A stretch of DNA of 64,000 bases from Glaciozyma antarctica PI12 (taxonomy: Eukaryota; Basidiomycota; Microbotryomycetes; Kriegeriales; Camptobasidiaceae): contig KZ627162.1 in the NCBI GenBank assembly GCA_002917775.1, positions 103,609 through 167,608 on the forward strand, read 5' to 3'. Position numbers and translations under genes: made by a program. The notes beneath the pieces were generated by a model, which saw only the letters and a list, made by a program, of their open reading frames with translations, made no database searches and was not told the DNA's origin. Positions 45,569-55,802 of this stretch are shown one piece after another (position 1 is the stretch's first letter; each line of letters starts with the position of its first letter).

Positions 45569-47766
45569 ATGATGAACGGCATCAGTCCGGCGTGAGTGCC
45601 TCCTCCTTCGGTCTTTCTGCACCGGAACGACAGCGCTAACGGAAGCTGCGATGACCTGGCAGGTTGTGGAAGCAGCTCATCCACTACTCCACCTTTCCCC
45701 AGACCGGCGTTTCCCTCCGCCAGATGGTAAGCGGTATCGTTCGCTCCACCGAAACACAGCCGCAGACGCTCACACGGCTCCCTCCTCGACAGGTTCTCTT
45801 TGGGCAGAACCCTTCACAGGTGCGTTTCCTCTTCGACGAGTCGCTTTGGGGGGGGGAGGCGACGCTGACGGACGAGTGGATGACAGGGCACCCTTCTTCG
45901 AGCGTCTCAGTTCCTCGCAGGTAGGTTCTCCCGAGCCGCTGAGGATCGCAGGAGGGAGAGGAGGAAGCTAACGTGCTGGGACTGGTTGCAGAAGAGCTGC
46001 CGATCCGACTGGCTCATCGTGTCAAGGAGCTGAACGACCTCCCCCACAACCTCAACAAGATGCCGAGTATCGAGAAGGTCAAGCGGTGGTATGTAGAGTC
46101 GTTCGAGGTATGCCTTGTTCCTGTCGTGCGTACTCCTGTTGTGGGAGCTGATCCGCCGCCTCCAGGAACTCGTCAACTTCCCCAAACCGGAACTCTCTGC
46201 GGCGCTCCAAGACGCCTTCCTCAAAGCGTCTCACGACTCTCCCTCCCTTCCCGAAGCTACGCCCAATCCCTCCCTCCCTGAACACATGAAGCCTCGAGAC
46301 GGCAACCTACGAGGAACGGCGGGGAACGGTCGGACGCGAGTGCCTCTCCAGCACAGGTGCGTGCCGATGGACGAGTGGGGGAGGGCACCAGCTGACTCGA
46401 GTTCGGTCCCCAGGTACTACACGGTGCCCGATTCCAACATCAAGTGGCCACCGGAGGTACACGACTACAACGAACGATTCACGAAGCTCCTCTCCAACAT
46501 CAAGCGCCGGCATGATCCCGTCGTGACCACCATCGCTCAGGGAATCATCGAGTTCAAGCGCGATAGCAAGTCGAAGCAGATCGACCGCTCCCTTCAGACC
46601 TTCCTCGATCGCTTCTACATGTCCCGGATAGGTAGGCTTGCCGGCTGTGCGTTCGCAGGCGGGAGCTAATCGGGGTGTAACTCGCGCAGGAATTCGCGTC
46701 CTCATCGGTCAACATATCGCGCTAAACCGCCTGGAACCGCACGAGGTGAGCTTATCCTTTACTGCCACCGCATCCCTCGCTAACGTCCTGCTCTCAGGAC
46801 TATGGTGCGCAACGAACGCCGACTGGAACTGATAGGGGCTGGCTGACCTCTTTCTCGCAGTCGGAATAATCTGCACAAAGACGAATGTCCACCAGATTGC
46901 ACGGGAAGCTATCGAGAACGCGACCTACGTCTGCGAGGAGCACTTCGGGCTGTTCAAGGGTCCTCCAGTCCAGCTCATCTGCCCGAAGGATCTCAACTTC
47001 ATGTATGTTCCGAGCCATCTGGTGCGTATCTTCGACTGCTGCGTGGTGGGCATGGGAAGCTAATGATCTGCGCGCAGAACCACATGCTGTTTGAAGTCTT
47101 GAAGAACTCGTTGAGGGCGGTCGTGGAGAAGCACGGAGTGGATTGCGACGAATACCCTCCCGTCAAGGTCATCGTCGCAGAGGGGAACGAGGACATCACG
47201 ATCAAGATCTCGGATGAGGGAGGAGGAATCCCTCGTAGCGCCGTGCCTCTCGTTTGGACCTTCATGTACGTCGCGCAGCGGGATTCGAGTTGAGGGATCA
47301 CGCTGACTAGGTTCGGCGACACAGGTACACGACCGCAAGTCCGGAGAACCTTGAGCAGGATTTCCAGGGAACCGACTTCAAGGCACCGATGGCGGGCTTT
47401 GGTGCGTCGTCGCTTGCTTCCCGCCCCATGGAGCGAGAACTGACGTCTCGCAGGTTACGGTCTTCCCATCGCTCGCTTGTACTCTCAGTACTTTGGCGGC
47501 AACCTGAAGTTGATTTCGATGGAGGGGTAGGTTCTACTGATTGCGTACCGTTGCTGAGATCTCGCTGACGCTTCCTCTTTCGCAGCTACGGTACGGACGT
47601 CTATCTGCATCTCTCGCGTCTCTCGCAAAGCTCCGAACCTCTCCAGTGAGGTGCGTCGTCCCACAGGTTGTCCGACCAGTATTAACGCTGTCATTTTCGC
47701 TCCAGGAAGCGGCCGAACGAAAAGGCGATGGACTTCTGGGGTCGCGAGCTTGTGGACTTTGTGTAA
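45569..47766 (+). CDS. mitochondrial pyruvate dehydrogenase kinase
   Basis: Such kinases phosphorylate and switch off the pyruvate dehydrogenase E1-alpha subunit in the matrix. The protein starts MMNGISPALWKQLIHYSTFP with QTGVSLRQMVLFGQNPSQGT. It continues with FLAEELPIRLAHRVKELNDL, NIKRRHDPVVTTIAQGIIEF, QTFLDRFYMSRIGIRVLIGQ and then the GHKL ATPase boxes: N-box LFEVLKNSLRAVVEKHG, G1 ISDEGGGIPRS, G2 AGFGYGLPIARLYSQYFGG. A final intron (GTGAGG donor inside the Gln codon) adds KRPNEKAMDFWGRELVDFV, ending at 47766. Reading on instead stops at 47649 and loses this tail. No clear presequence is visible, so an upstream exon is possible. PDK and BCKD kinase are close relatives; the C-terminus favours PDK. 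Confidence 0.92.
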
Positions 47767-47778
47767 TTCGATTCTGGG

Positions 47779-49209
47779 TCATGCTTGTGCTGTTCTACTA
47801 GGTCCAGGTCCGACGAGCCATCTCCTAAATCTTTCGAACGCTGCATGGCCCCATTCGAAGTAGGCCAGGCCAAAAGCAGCTCCTCCGAGGTGGGCAGCGT
47901 GGTCGAATAGTCGCCATCCGCGGAGGAGTCCTGTCGATGATGTTAGCGAGAGTTCTGCGGGCAGGAAGGGAGAACGTACCGAGCAAGTCGAGTGCTACCA
48001 TTCCGTAGAGAGCGGATGATATGGGGATCGGTACGAGGGGAAGAAATATGAGCGAGACCGAAGCCTGAAGCGCCAGGTCAGCAGGCGACGCAGCAGAAGA
48101 GGGGAGCGACGCACGTCTGGCCATGCGAGTCCTGTTACGACTAGGCATGCGTAAATTGCGCCTGCGAGGAGATGTCAGCGAGGATTCCGAAAGGAGGGCG
48201 AGATGCAGACGAACCACTGGCCCCCAGCGAGGGAAGGATAGCTGGACTTGCGGCTGCAGTCCCAGCGGATCGAAGCATTCGTGGGAAGAGCACTCGAACC
48301 GACCATAAGTGCGAGACGATGGACGAGCATAGTCCAGCTGGAGAAGGAGCGTCAGCTCGCTCGGGATTTCGGCGGCGAATCGAGGGACGCACCTGCGACG
48401 AAGAAGGCGAGGAATTCGTAGCGAGACGTGCTGCGAGGGAGTTCCAGGCCCGAACCTCTGCTGCTGAGCCAGGAGGAGGTAGACGCAGCAAATGAGAAGG
48501 CTGCGATGGAGTTGAACGCAAAATGAGGCAGCGACTGGAGGAGCGTAGCGTTAGGCGAGTTCGGTAAGTTCGAGGGTATGGCTAACCTTGTGAGAGAACA
48601 CGGAGCCCAGAAGAGAGAAGGTGCGGGTGGAGAGAGGGTTGTGGAGAAAGAACCGCGTGCATCCCGCCCGAAAAGGAGGGACCTGCCACGCGATGAAGAC
48701 GCAGGTATTGACAGCAAGGATCCCGAGTACAGTGCGCTGGCCCTCGGAGAGATTGATGTACTCCTCCGCCACGATCTGGGACCTCAAGTCAGCTCCGTCA
48801 AGGAGTGAGAGGGTGGGGAGGAACCACTGACCGTCGGGAGGCGCGCGGTGCGCGGGAACTCAGCGACCACCACCTGAGCCTTCCCCAGCAGCTCCCGTTG
48901 CCTGAACGTCGCCATCTCTCCGTCCGATACCGTCTTCTGGCTCCGCCGCCAGAGACCTGTCCGCTTCACGATCGCCTTTGACACTCGTTGCGTGTCCGCA
49001 TTCGTGAGGTGCGCAGCCGTTCCCAGGCCCGCAAGAGCCACTCCTACGCTAAAAGCGATTGGGCGGGCGACCGAAGGCTTCGGTAAAGGAGGGGGAGTGG
49101 GCGCGTAGAATGAGACTCTTGGCTTCGGCGAGGGCGTGGAGGCGGGGGAAGAGAACTGGCGAAGGAGCACGCGGTGGCGGGCGCAAAGGCGGTTTGCCAG
49201 CGTGTTCAT
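47779..49209 (-). CDS. PCP1: mitochondrial rhomboid protease (Pcp1/PARL)
   Basis: Pcp1 is an inner-membrane serine protease that cleaves targets such as the dynamin Mgm1. The protein starts MNTLANRLCARHRVLLRQFS, an Arg-rich presequence. It has an early hydrophobic span (PIAFSVGVALAGLG) and a rhomboid core: NTCVFIAWQVPPF, LPHFAFNSIAAFSF, LCSSIVSHLWS, ILPSLGASGAIYACLVVTGL (catalytic Ser in GASGA), ALYGMVALDLLGLL and LFDHAAHLGGAAFGLAYFEW (catalytic His). The extra N-terminal helix plus six is the PARL layout. The stop at 47779-47781 lies 12 bp from the stop of the PDH-kinase gene, so their 3' UTRs must overlap. Confidence 0.93.
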
Positions 49210-49465
49210 TCGGTGAGAGATGTGGCGCGTAGAGAGAGGGTGGTTCGGAGGGAGAAGAGCGCGGCGCCCGACTTCGCGTCTTTGACCAAGCTCGGCTCTC
49301 CGCTTCTTCCTTGATTTGATGCTGCTTTTGAATGTCCTGTACACGAGAAGAGCTATGCCAGAGACTGGACAAGCCTTCGAGTCGATCTGCCGTACTCCTC
49401 CCGCCTTCTCTCTCGAAATCGCTCGCGGAAACACAGCAAAACAACAAATTACGACGCATACCTCC

Positions 49466-51027
49466 TCAAACACTGCTCGCTGCATCTCCCGACGACGCCG
49501 CCGCTCCCCTCTTCGATCCCGGCAAGACTGGCTGCTGACAGATTGGACACTGCGAGGCAAACGTGGTAGCGTTAGTCGAGCATCGCTCCCCGAGGTGCGA
49601 AGACCTACGCGTCCCGACACCACCAACCACGAATCGAGACAGTCCCGATGAAAGGTATGCGAGCATGCCGGGAGAAGTCGCAGAAGCTGTACGGACTCTG
49701 ACGATCCCGCTACTGGCGGAGGATCGTAGTCTGCGAAGAGCACTCGTCAGCAGCTGGATCGCAGGAGAGCAAAAAAGGGAGCGCACCCGTCAAGCAAATC
49801 GCGCACGTCGCTCGATGATCTTCGAGCTCGATGTAGGAGACTCCTCGAGGCAGGCGATCGTAGGAGAGTCCTCCTTCCTCCGCCTTGTCCTTGACGCCGT
49901 TCTTGCGAGCTCTGAGAAGCCTCCAGAGCCTGAACCTCCGAGGTGGGTTCGAGGAGTTTGTCGGCTGCTCGGTCGAGTCGTCCACTGCGATCGGAGCGGC
50001 ACAAGCGGCTGGCCGGAAGACTCGGAGAGGGAGTTTGGCAATATCGGCGTTGGTGAGGGGACCAACCTCGTTCGTCTTTTCTCCGATGCCAAAGACTCTC
50101 ATCAGGACCTGTGCAACGAGAGTTCGGGTGAGTTTTCCTGTCTGTAGTGGAAGTCCGACGTACGATCACGAGAGGGAGGAAGAAGAGAAGTCCGAGCACA
50201 ATGAGAACCACTTCGCAGACGTAGATCCATGAGATAATGAGCCCAGCGAGAGTCGTAAAGTAGAGACGGGGAGACGTTGTTCGGCAAGTCGACGAGGAGA
50301 AGAACCACCAGTTGGCGAGGATGAAGAGGACGAGAGAGCTAGCGAGAGGAAAGGTGAGCTGTTGCGCTTCGGAAGGGAGGTGGCGATGGGGACGCACGCG
50401 AGGTGGCAGAGGTCGGCGATTCTGGTGAATAAGGTCTCAGTATCGCTCTCGTGAGGGGGGGAGGAAAGAGCTGACTGTCGGACTCTGCGATCCATGAGCG
50501 GACTCCCGACTCGTCGCCTCGCCTCTCGCTGAAAGACTTGCTCCGCTGTGTCGGAGCGTCTTCGTTCGGGAACAAGAGCTGAGTAGAAAGATACTGCAGA
50601 GTCGTTAGCAAGCTCGACTTAGGTGGCGAAGGGACTCGACTCGCAAGGGAAGCTGATGCTGATGCGGACAGCAGAAAGGATGAGATAGATGCGCAGAGGC
50701 TGATCGCACGCCTGCTACATCCCGAGATCCCAGCGATTACCGCGAACGCGACGACCTGGGAGCCGGCGAGCACCGCCTTCACGACCAGTCCACGTCGCTG
50801 CGCTCCCCCTGTGTCGTGCCGATCCGTCAGCTCCTGGCCCTTGCTCTCCAGCCACCCGTACCCAGCTCTGTGACCGACTGAATCAGACGTCGTCCTAGGC
50901 TCACGCGAACGGCAAGGGCGTCGGGGAGCTCTGGAGCGACGGGCGGAGGAGGACCGTCCGAGGGAGGATGCTCCAGAGCAGGTGGGGGAGGATACGAGTG
51001 CGCGGTCGTAGTCCGTGCTGCCTCCAT
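49466..51027 (-). CDS. membrane RING-H2 E3 ubiquitin ligase (unnamed family)
   Basis: The protein starts MEAARTTTAHSYPPPPALEH and has a Pro-rich N-terminus. Hydrophobic spans follow around VVKAVLAGSQVVAFAVIAGI, a Ser/Ala-rich helix, LASSLVLFILANWWFF and LYFTTLAGLIISWIYVCEVV/LIVLGLLFFLPLV. After a 100-residue cytosolic stretch comes a C-terminal RING-H2: TCAICLTDYDPPP, LLPACSHTFHRDCLDSWLVV, CPICQQP, ending GDAASSV. The RING cysteines are assembled across two introns. Several membrane spans followed by a terminal RING-H2 match many fungal secretory-pathway ligases, but I cannot assign a named orthologue. The start faces the LCL2 start. Confidence 0.85.
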
Positions 51028-51162
51028 GCTGGAGGGGAAGAATGGAGCGCCCTAAGAAAGCAAGACGTTGGCTGGTGTGTGGGGGGAGGGCAACCCGCGA
51101 CTGCTCGCTCTGCGGTTGGTTTCTCCACTCCTCCGGTCTCCACTCCTCCGGTACCAATACAA

Positions 51163-51577
51163 ATGCAGGACTTACTCTGCGCTAGAGGTCTCAAGGAGCT
51201 AACCTTGCTCTGTTGCACAGGCGCAGCGTCCTCCTCCCCCTCCTCTCGTTCCTCCTCCTCGCGTCCTCCGCACACGCCTTCTTCGAGCATCTCTTCCAGC
51301 AACAGGGACAGGCGCAGGGGCAAGGGCAAGCGGCTCCTCAATACGATACCAGTTGGTCACTCCCCAGACGCGACCTTCCTCAGGCACTCACCCTTCCTCC
51401 GCACCTCCGCAGCTCCGTGTTACCTATGCCCCCCTCACACTCCATTGCGTCGCAGGCCCAGCTGCATGCCCTTGTCCTTTCCCTGAGGACGTCAAGTGCT
51501 TGGTGGGATCCGAGGGAGCGTACGTGTGCGGGAGGGACTGTGAGGAGGTGCGCAAGGCAGCTAGCTTGGGTCGTTGA
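51163..51577 (+). pseudogene. LCL2: Lcl2 family secreted protein, frame broken at a C6 run
   Basis: Lcl2 is a small secreted/ER protein linked to ERAD and lifespan in yeast. Exon 2 (from 51221) reads RSVLLPLLSFLLLASSAHAF, a signal peptide, then FEHLFQQQGQAQGQGQAAPQ, the family Gln-rich start. An intron (51352-51412) leads to TPCYLCP. The second half, TLHCVAGPAACPCPFPEDVK, continues in another frame. Reducing the run of six C at 51429-51434 to five restores the family pattern CxxYLCPxTLxCV. The start seems split AT/G: ACAAAT at 51164, a GC-AG intron 51165-51220 with a CTAAC branch, then G-CGC-AGC. Sequence error is likelier than true loss. Confidence 0.7.
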
Positions 51578-51647
51578 CGCGCTGGACGCGGGCGGAGAGG
51601 GTTGGCCAGGCTGGGTCCTGCGACGAGCTCGTGCAACAAGTTGGATT

Positions 51648-52743
51648 TCAGTGCACGAACGAGTCTCGTTTCCGCGCACCGACCAACACAAATCGAAGGC
51701 GCCCTCCCTTCCCTCCCTCAGGCCACCACCACTCGCAAGCTCGCCTGCTTGCATCGTAAAGTCCCGCCCATTGAAAACTCAGCACCGGTGCCAACGCTTT
51801 ATCCCTCGCGTTCAGGAATCGAAGGAAGCCTGGAAAGACTGAGGGAGAGATATCCTCGAGAACGATATCGTCGAAACCGAGCTCCTCCAACCTCGCGACG
51901 TAGCGGGCGGGCGTGACGAGGTTGCCAAACGGGACGCCACTGATTCGGCAGATGAGCCGGAGGATAAGGATCTCCTTCCAGTTGAGTGAGGTCGTAGGAA
52001 GGCAGAGGTCGCTCAAGCCAAGGCGTCCTCCGGTGTCGAGAGCCTTGTGCGCCGAGCGAATGAAGGCTTCACGAGTACGAAAGCTGCGTGGACGCGTTAG
52101 AGTTGGTAAAGCGCTGGAGGAGAGGATGAAGGCACTGACTGGTACGCGCAATCGACGGCCAAACAAACATCAACGCTCCGCGGGGCGAGGTCGAGGACGG
52201 CAGCGTCGCCGACTTTGAGCTCAATCTTGATGCTCAGCTTGCTACGCGCCACAGCTTCGGCTGTTTCATAAGGCTATGAGCTAATGTAGCCTGAGACCGA
52301 CGAGGAGAGGTACGCACCAGCCAAATTGCGTTGCGCGTCGAGCGATGTAACTCCTACGATACTCGCAGGCAGGTACTCCCTGCTCCAAAGCAGCACCGAA
52401 TCGCCATTCCCGAATCCTACATCCTACTCTCCGTGCAAGCAGTCAGCGCCTCCCCCTCCTGAGCACCTCCAAGCGGACTCACGCAGACCCTCTCCCCCTT
52501 CTTCAAGCCCGCGGCGTCGGCCACCTTGCGCGCCAGCTGAGCACACGCAGTCGGAAAGTCGTCCACTCCCTCGTCCCAGAACCCCATGTTGTGCCAGCGA
52601 CTCCTTAGCTCCAGGTTGAGGAGAACCGAGTCGGCGTCTTCGTAGACTTCCCGCCGGCGGACGGCTTGGAGGGTGAAGCGGATGAGGAAGGGGGTCACGA
52701 CGCCGAGGAACCAGAAGAGGAGCCAGCCCACCCAGCTGTCCAT
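51648..52743 (-). CDS. membrane-anchored SAM-dependent methyltransferase
   Basis: The protein starts MDSWVGWLLFWFLGVVTPFL, an N-terminal membrane anchor, followed by RRREVYEDADSVLLNLELRS and RWHNMGFWDEGVDDFPTACA. The class I SAM fold shows motif I (DVGFGNGDSVLLWSREYLPA, across an intron), motif II (IVGVTSLDAQRNLA), the VGDAAVLDLAPRSVDVCLAV segment and a DTGGRLGLSDLCLP post-motif. The C-terminal part (FGNLVTPARYVARLEELGFD) is typical of small-molecule methyltransferases. The family resembles sterol/lipid-type enzymes in layout, but the substrate is unknown. It is convergent with LCL2 (70 bp between stops). Confidence 0.8.
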
Positions 52744-52891
52744 CGCCGGCGGGTGCAAAGTCGAGATGATGGGAGAAGAGAGAGAGTTCTAGACACGCGT
52801 CCGAATCGCGAGCACGCGCCGTCGCCCGCTCAGAGTAGCTCTTGAGAACTGACGATAATCATGCTAGATACAAATGCGAACTGATGCTAGT

Positions 52892-54510
52892 CTACTCCAG
52901 GCCGATCCCTCCCGCCCCTCCCTCTGCGACGCCTCCACCTCTCGCGCTCGCCTCGTGTTCTCGAATGAGGCGTCGCATGCGGACCAGCTCGAGCGAAAGT
53001 GCCTGAGCCTGCTGGCTGCCGTCGTCCGCGCGCTCAACCATCGCATCAACGTCTTTAAGGGAGACGGCGAGCGAGCGGCCGTAGGTCTGGGCGAATTCCC
53101 GTTGCGACGCTGAGAGTGCGGCTAGCACGGCGGCCGCGTCCGTATGTGAAGCTTCTCGAGCCTTGAAGAGCTTTACGACTGCGTGGGACGGAAGATTAGC
53201 GCGAGTGAAAGGCGGAATGAGAAAGCGAAGAGGGAACGCACGGGTCGAATGCTTTTGACGCGCCTCGTCCAGCTCGCGCGCGTGAGTCGTCTGCGCTCGC
53301 CTAACGTCCGCCTTGATCCACTCCAGCTCCGTCCTCCATCCGTCTGACATGCTCTTCATTCCCCCTCGCAGCGAATCGTATTCGCTCGCCGCCTTCGCAC
53401 GCGCTTCCTCCACCAGCTCCTTCTCGTCCTCGAGAGCATGCAAACGGTTTGTATGCTCGGCGAGGACGGCGAAATGGGTATTTTGAAGACCCTTGAGCGC
53501 GCTTTCGGCGAGCTTCGTTCGCGTGAGGCCTTCGTCCAGGAGTCGCTCCTTGCGCGAAATCATCTGGCTGAGCCCGGCGTTCTCCGACGTGAGGCGCTCC
53601 TTTGAATCCTTCAGGTCGTCTGCGAAAAGTAGCGATCAGAGTTGTGCAGTAGGGGCTGCCGGAATGAACGTACCGTTCTGCCTGCTCAGGTGCTCCACAG
53701 CCCGCTGGGATAGCCTGAGCTGCGAGCGCGTCGATTCCAGCGCGGAGCGAGCTTGAAGAAGGTCCGACTATATTCAAGTAGAATTAGCTGTCCCTCCCTG
53801 ATCCCACGTTCAGCGCATCAACTCACTTGAAGCGTTGCGATCACCCTACCACTCCCAGACGCAGCTGACAAGGCAGAAGCCTGCATACGTTCCCGACTAG
53901 CTCCACTCCCAAAGAAGGGATTCTCCGCTGAGAGCCTCGCCGGACCAGCTCCTTCCCCCGAGCCATTCCCTCGACTTCGAGGCGCGGTTGGTGGTTTTGG
54001 AGAAGGGGAGCGGCGGAGGCTGGGGTCCATAGCGGGATCGTCGGAGAGAAGGGCGCGGTTGAGAGAGACGGCATTCAGGAGAGGTAGGGAGAGGGAGGGG
54101 ACGAGGTCGAGCGAGTGAAGGCGGGCGTCGAGGGAGGGACGTCGTTTCGCGGGGTCCGAAGGGAGCCGAAGGGAGCTGGGTTGTGCCCTTGGCCGAGTTT
54201 CCGTTCTCTGCGGCGCATGACAGTCTTAGCTGGGGCTCATTCTCTATAACCCTGGAGGCTCGTACAGCTTGGCTACCTCTCCGCGAAGGATCCTGAGCTG
54301 GTGCTTGACCGCGTCCTCCTCTTGGGAGAAGGGAGAATGCACGCGGTCCCGCCCAGCGGAAGGCGGACGTGTGGTGAAGCCAGGAGAGGTGGGAGATGCT
54401 GCTAAGTTGTGCGAGATGTCGGTCACTGAGCGGCGAGTGCGAAGAGGGGTGCGGGCTTGCTGAGGTGCCGAGGCTAATGGACCAGCTACGCCTGCAGTTG
54501 GTCCTTCCAT
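52892..54510 (-). CDS. coiled-coil protein, unknown function
   Basis: The protein starts MEGPTAGVAGPLASAPQQAR at 54510. The N-terminus is Ser/Pro/Arg-rich (RRSVTDISHNLAASPTSPGF), followed by QEEDAVKHQLRILRGEVAKL. A conserved-looking stretch DPAKRRPSLDARLHSLDLVP and NPFFGSGASRERMQA precede a long coiled coil: SDLLQARSALESTRSQLRLS, QRAVEHLSRQNDDLKDSKER, LHALEDEKELVEEARAKAAS, WIKADVRRAQTTHARELDEA and more. It ends at 52892. The architecture resembles cytoskeletal or transport adaptors. I considered the She3 family but see no decisive motif. It diverges from CRD1 across 159 bp. Confidence 0.75.
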
Positions 54511-54669
54511 ACACGCACTTGAGCTCTGACGCCGTAGTCGTCCTCGTCTTGTCTTGTTCGGCTGAGGTGGTGGTGAGGGAGAGGAGAGGAATTCGCGTCG
54601 AGCTCGTCGACGTCCTCCTCGTTCGTCTCAACGCGAACGAAGCTCTTCCTCCCGCCTTATCCCTTCCAA
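54511..54669. promoter_or_regulatory. divergent promoter, coiled-coil gene and CRD1
   Basis: 159 bp between opposing start codons. No specific element is recognised. Confidence 0.35.
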
Positions 54670-55712
54670 ATGCTCTCCTCAGCTAGGCTCAGCTTACGAC
54701 TCTCCCCCCTTCGCTCACTTCGACCTCAGCACTTCCAACCTCTCGCGTCTCTCCCGCGCCAGTTCCTCCCCACTTCCACCCGCCTTCCCCTCCAGCTCCA
54801 CTCCCGAATCCTCTCCACCCTCGTGAGCCCGCTCACCTTGAGCGGCAAGACCTCTACTGACGTATCATCTCCGTCAGCCTCCACCTCCAGAAGCTCGCGA
54901 AAACATCTACACCATCCCGAATGCCCTCACTCTCTCCCGCATTGTCGCCTGTCCTGTCATCGGTTACTACGTCCTTTCCGGCGAGCTGGGAAAGGCGACG
55001 GCTCTGCTCTTCGTGGCGGGGGTGACGGACTTGGTGAGGCAGCTGGGGAGGCGGGAAGGAGACGGGAGCTGACGGCCTCCTTGCCAGCTGGACGGGTGGC
55101 TCGCGCGGAAGTACAACATGGGCACGGTGCTGGGAAGCATTATGGATCCTGCGGCAGATAAGCTGCTCGTCACCACGATGGTCGTCACTCTCGCCATGAA
55201 GGGAATGCTACCGCGTGAGTCGTCTCGCGTCGCGTCTGGCTGACCCCTTGCTGATCCTCCCTTCGCAGTTCCTTTGGCAGTCCTCATCCTCGCTCGTGAT
55301 GCCGGCTTGATTCTTTCAGCGTTCTACTTTCGATTCGCATCTCTACCGCCGCCTGTAAGCTCGCTTGCTGCTCTCCCGCTCAAGCTTCCCAACTGACGAC
55401 TCGCCGCTTCAGAAAACCTTCATGCGGTACTGGGACTTTGGCATCCCCTCCGCCGTCGTGACGCCTACAGAGCTGTCCAAGTACAACACCGCGCTTCAGC
55501 TTCTTCTCGTCGGCGTGACCACCGTCAGCCCGCTTCTCCCAATCGACGTCGCGACGCCATTACTCTGCCTTCAGTCAGTCGTCTTGCTGCCCCTCTCCGC
55601 GTGATCAAGGACTGACGCTCGCTTCTACGAAAGGTGGGCTACTGCTGCGACCACAGTGGCGTCTGGAGCGAGCTACCTTTTCTCCAATAAAGCAATCAAG
55701 TACATCAAGTAG
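54670..55712 (+). CDS. CRD1: mitochondrial cardiolipin synthase
   Basis: Crd1 joins CDP-diacylglycerol and phosphatidylglycerol to form cardiolipin in the inner membrane. The start MLSSARLSLRLSPLRSLRPQ is an Arg/Ser presequence. An intron with a GTGAGC donor joins ILSTL to PPPPEAREN, then IYTIPNALTLSRIVACPVIG. The CDP-alcohol phosphatidyltransferase signature follows across two exons (VTDLLDGWLARKYNMGTVLG, SIMDPAADKL), with all Asp residues of D-G-x2-A-R-x8-G-x3-D-x3-D present. Hydrophobic helices continue (VVTLAMKGMLPLPLAVLILA) to FSNKAIKYIK at 55712. Length of about 270-280 aa fits. Confidence 0.95.
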
Positions 55713-55802
55713 TTTCCTCCTTCCCTTCCTTTCTCCGTCTTCTGCTCGTTCTCGCATGCGAACCCCTCTGATCTCAAGTTCGAATAAATCCTTGCATGCG
55801 TT

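Noticed and set aside
47640-47649. TGA at 47647 as the end of the PDH-kinase gene
   Set aside because: A GTGAGG donor overlaps it, and splicing adds the conserved-looking tail MDFWGRELVDFV to 47766.
51580-51842. Continuation of the LCL2 signal-peptide frame to 51842
   Set aside because: It abandons the conserved Cys pattern and runs antisense into the methyltransferase gene.
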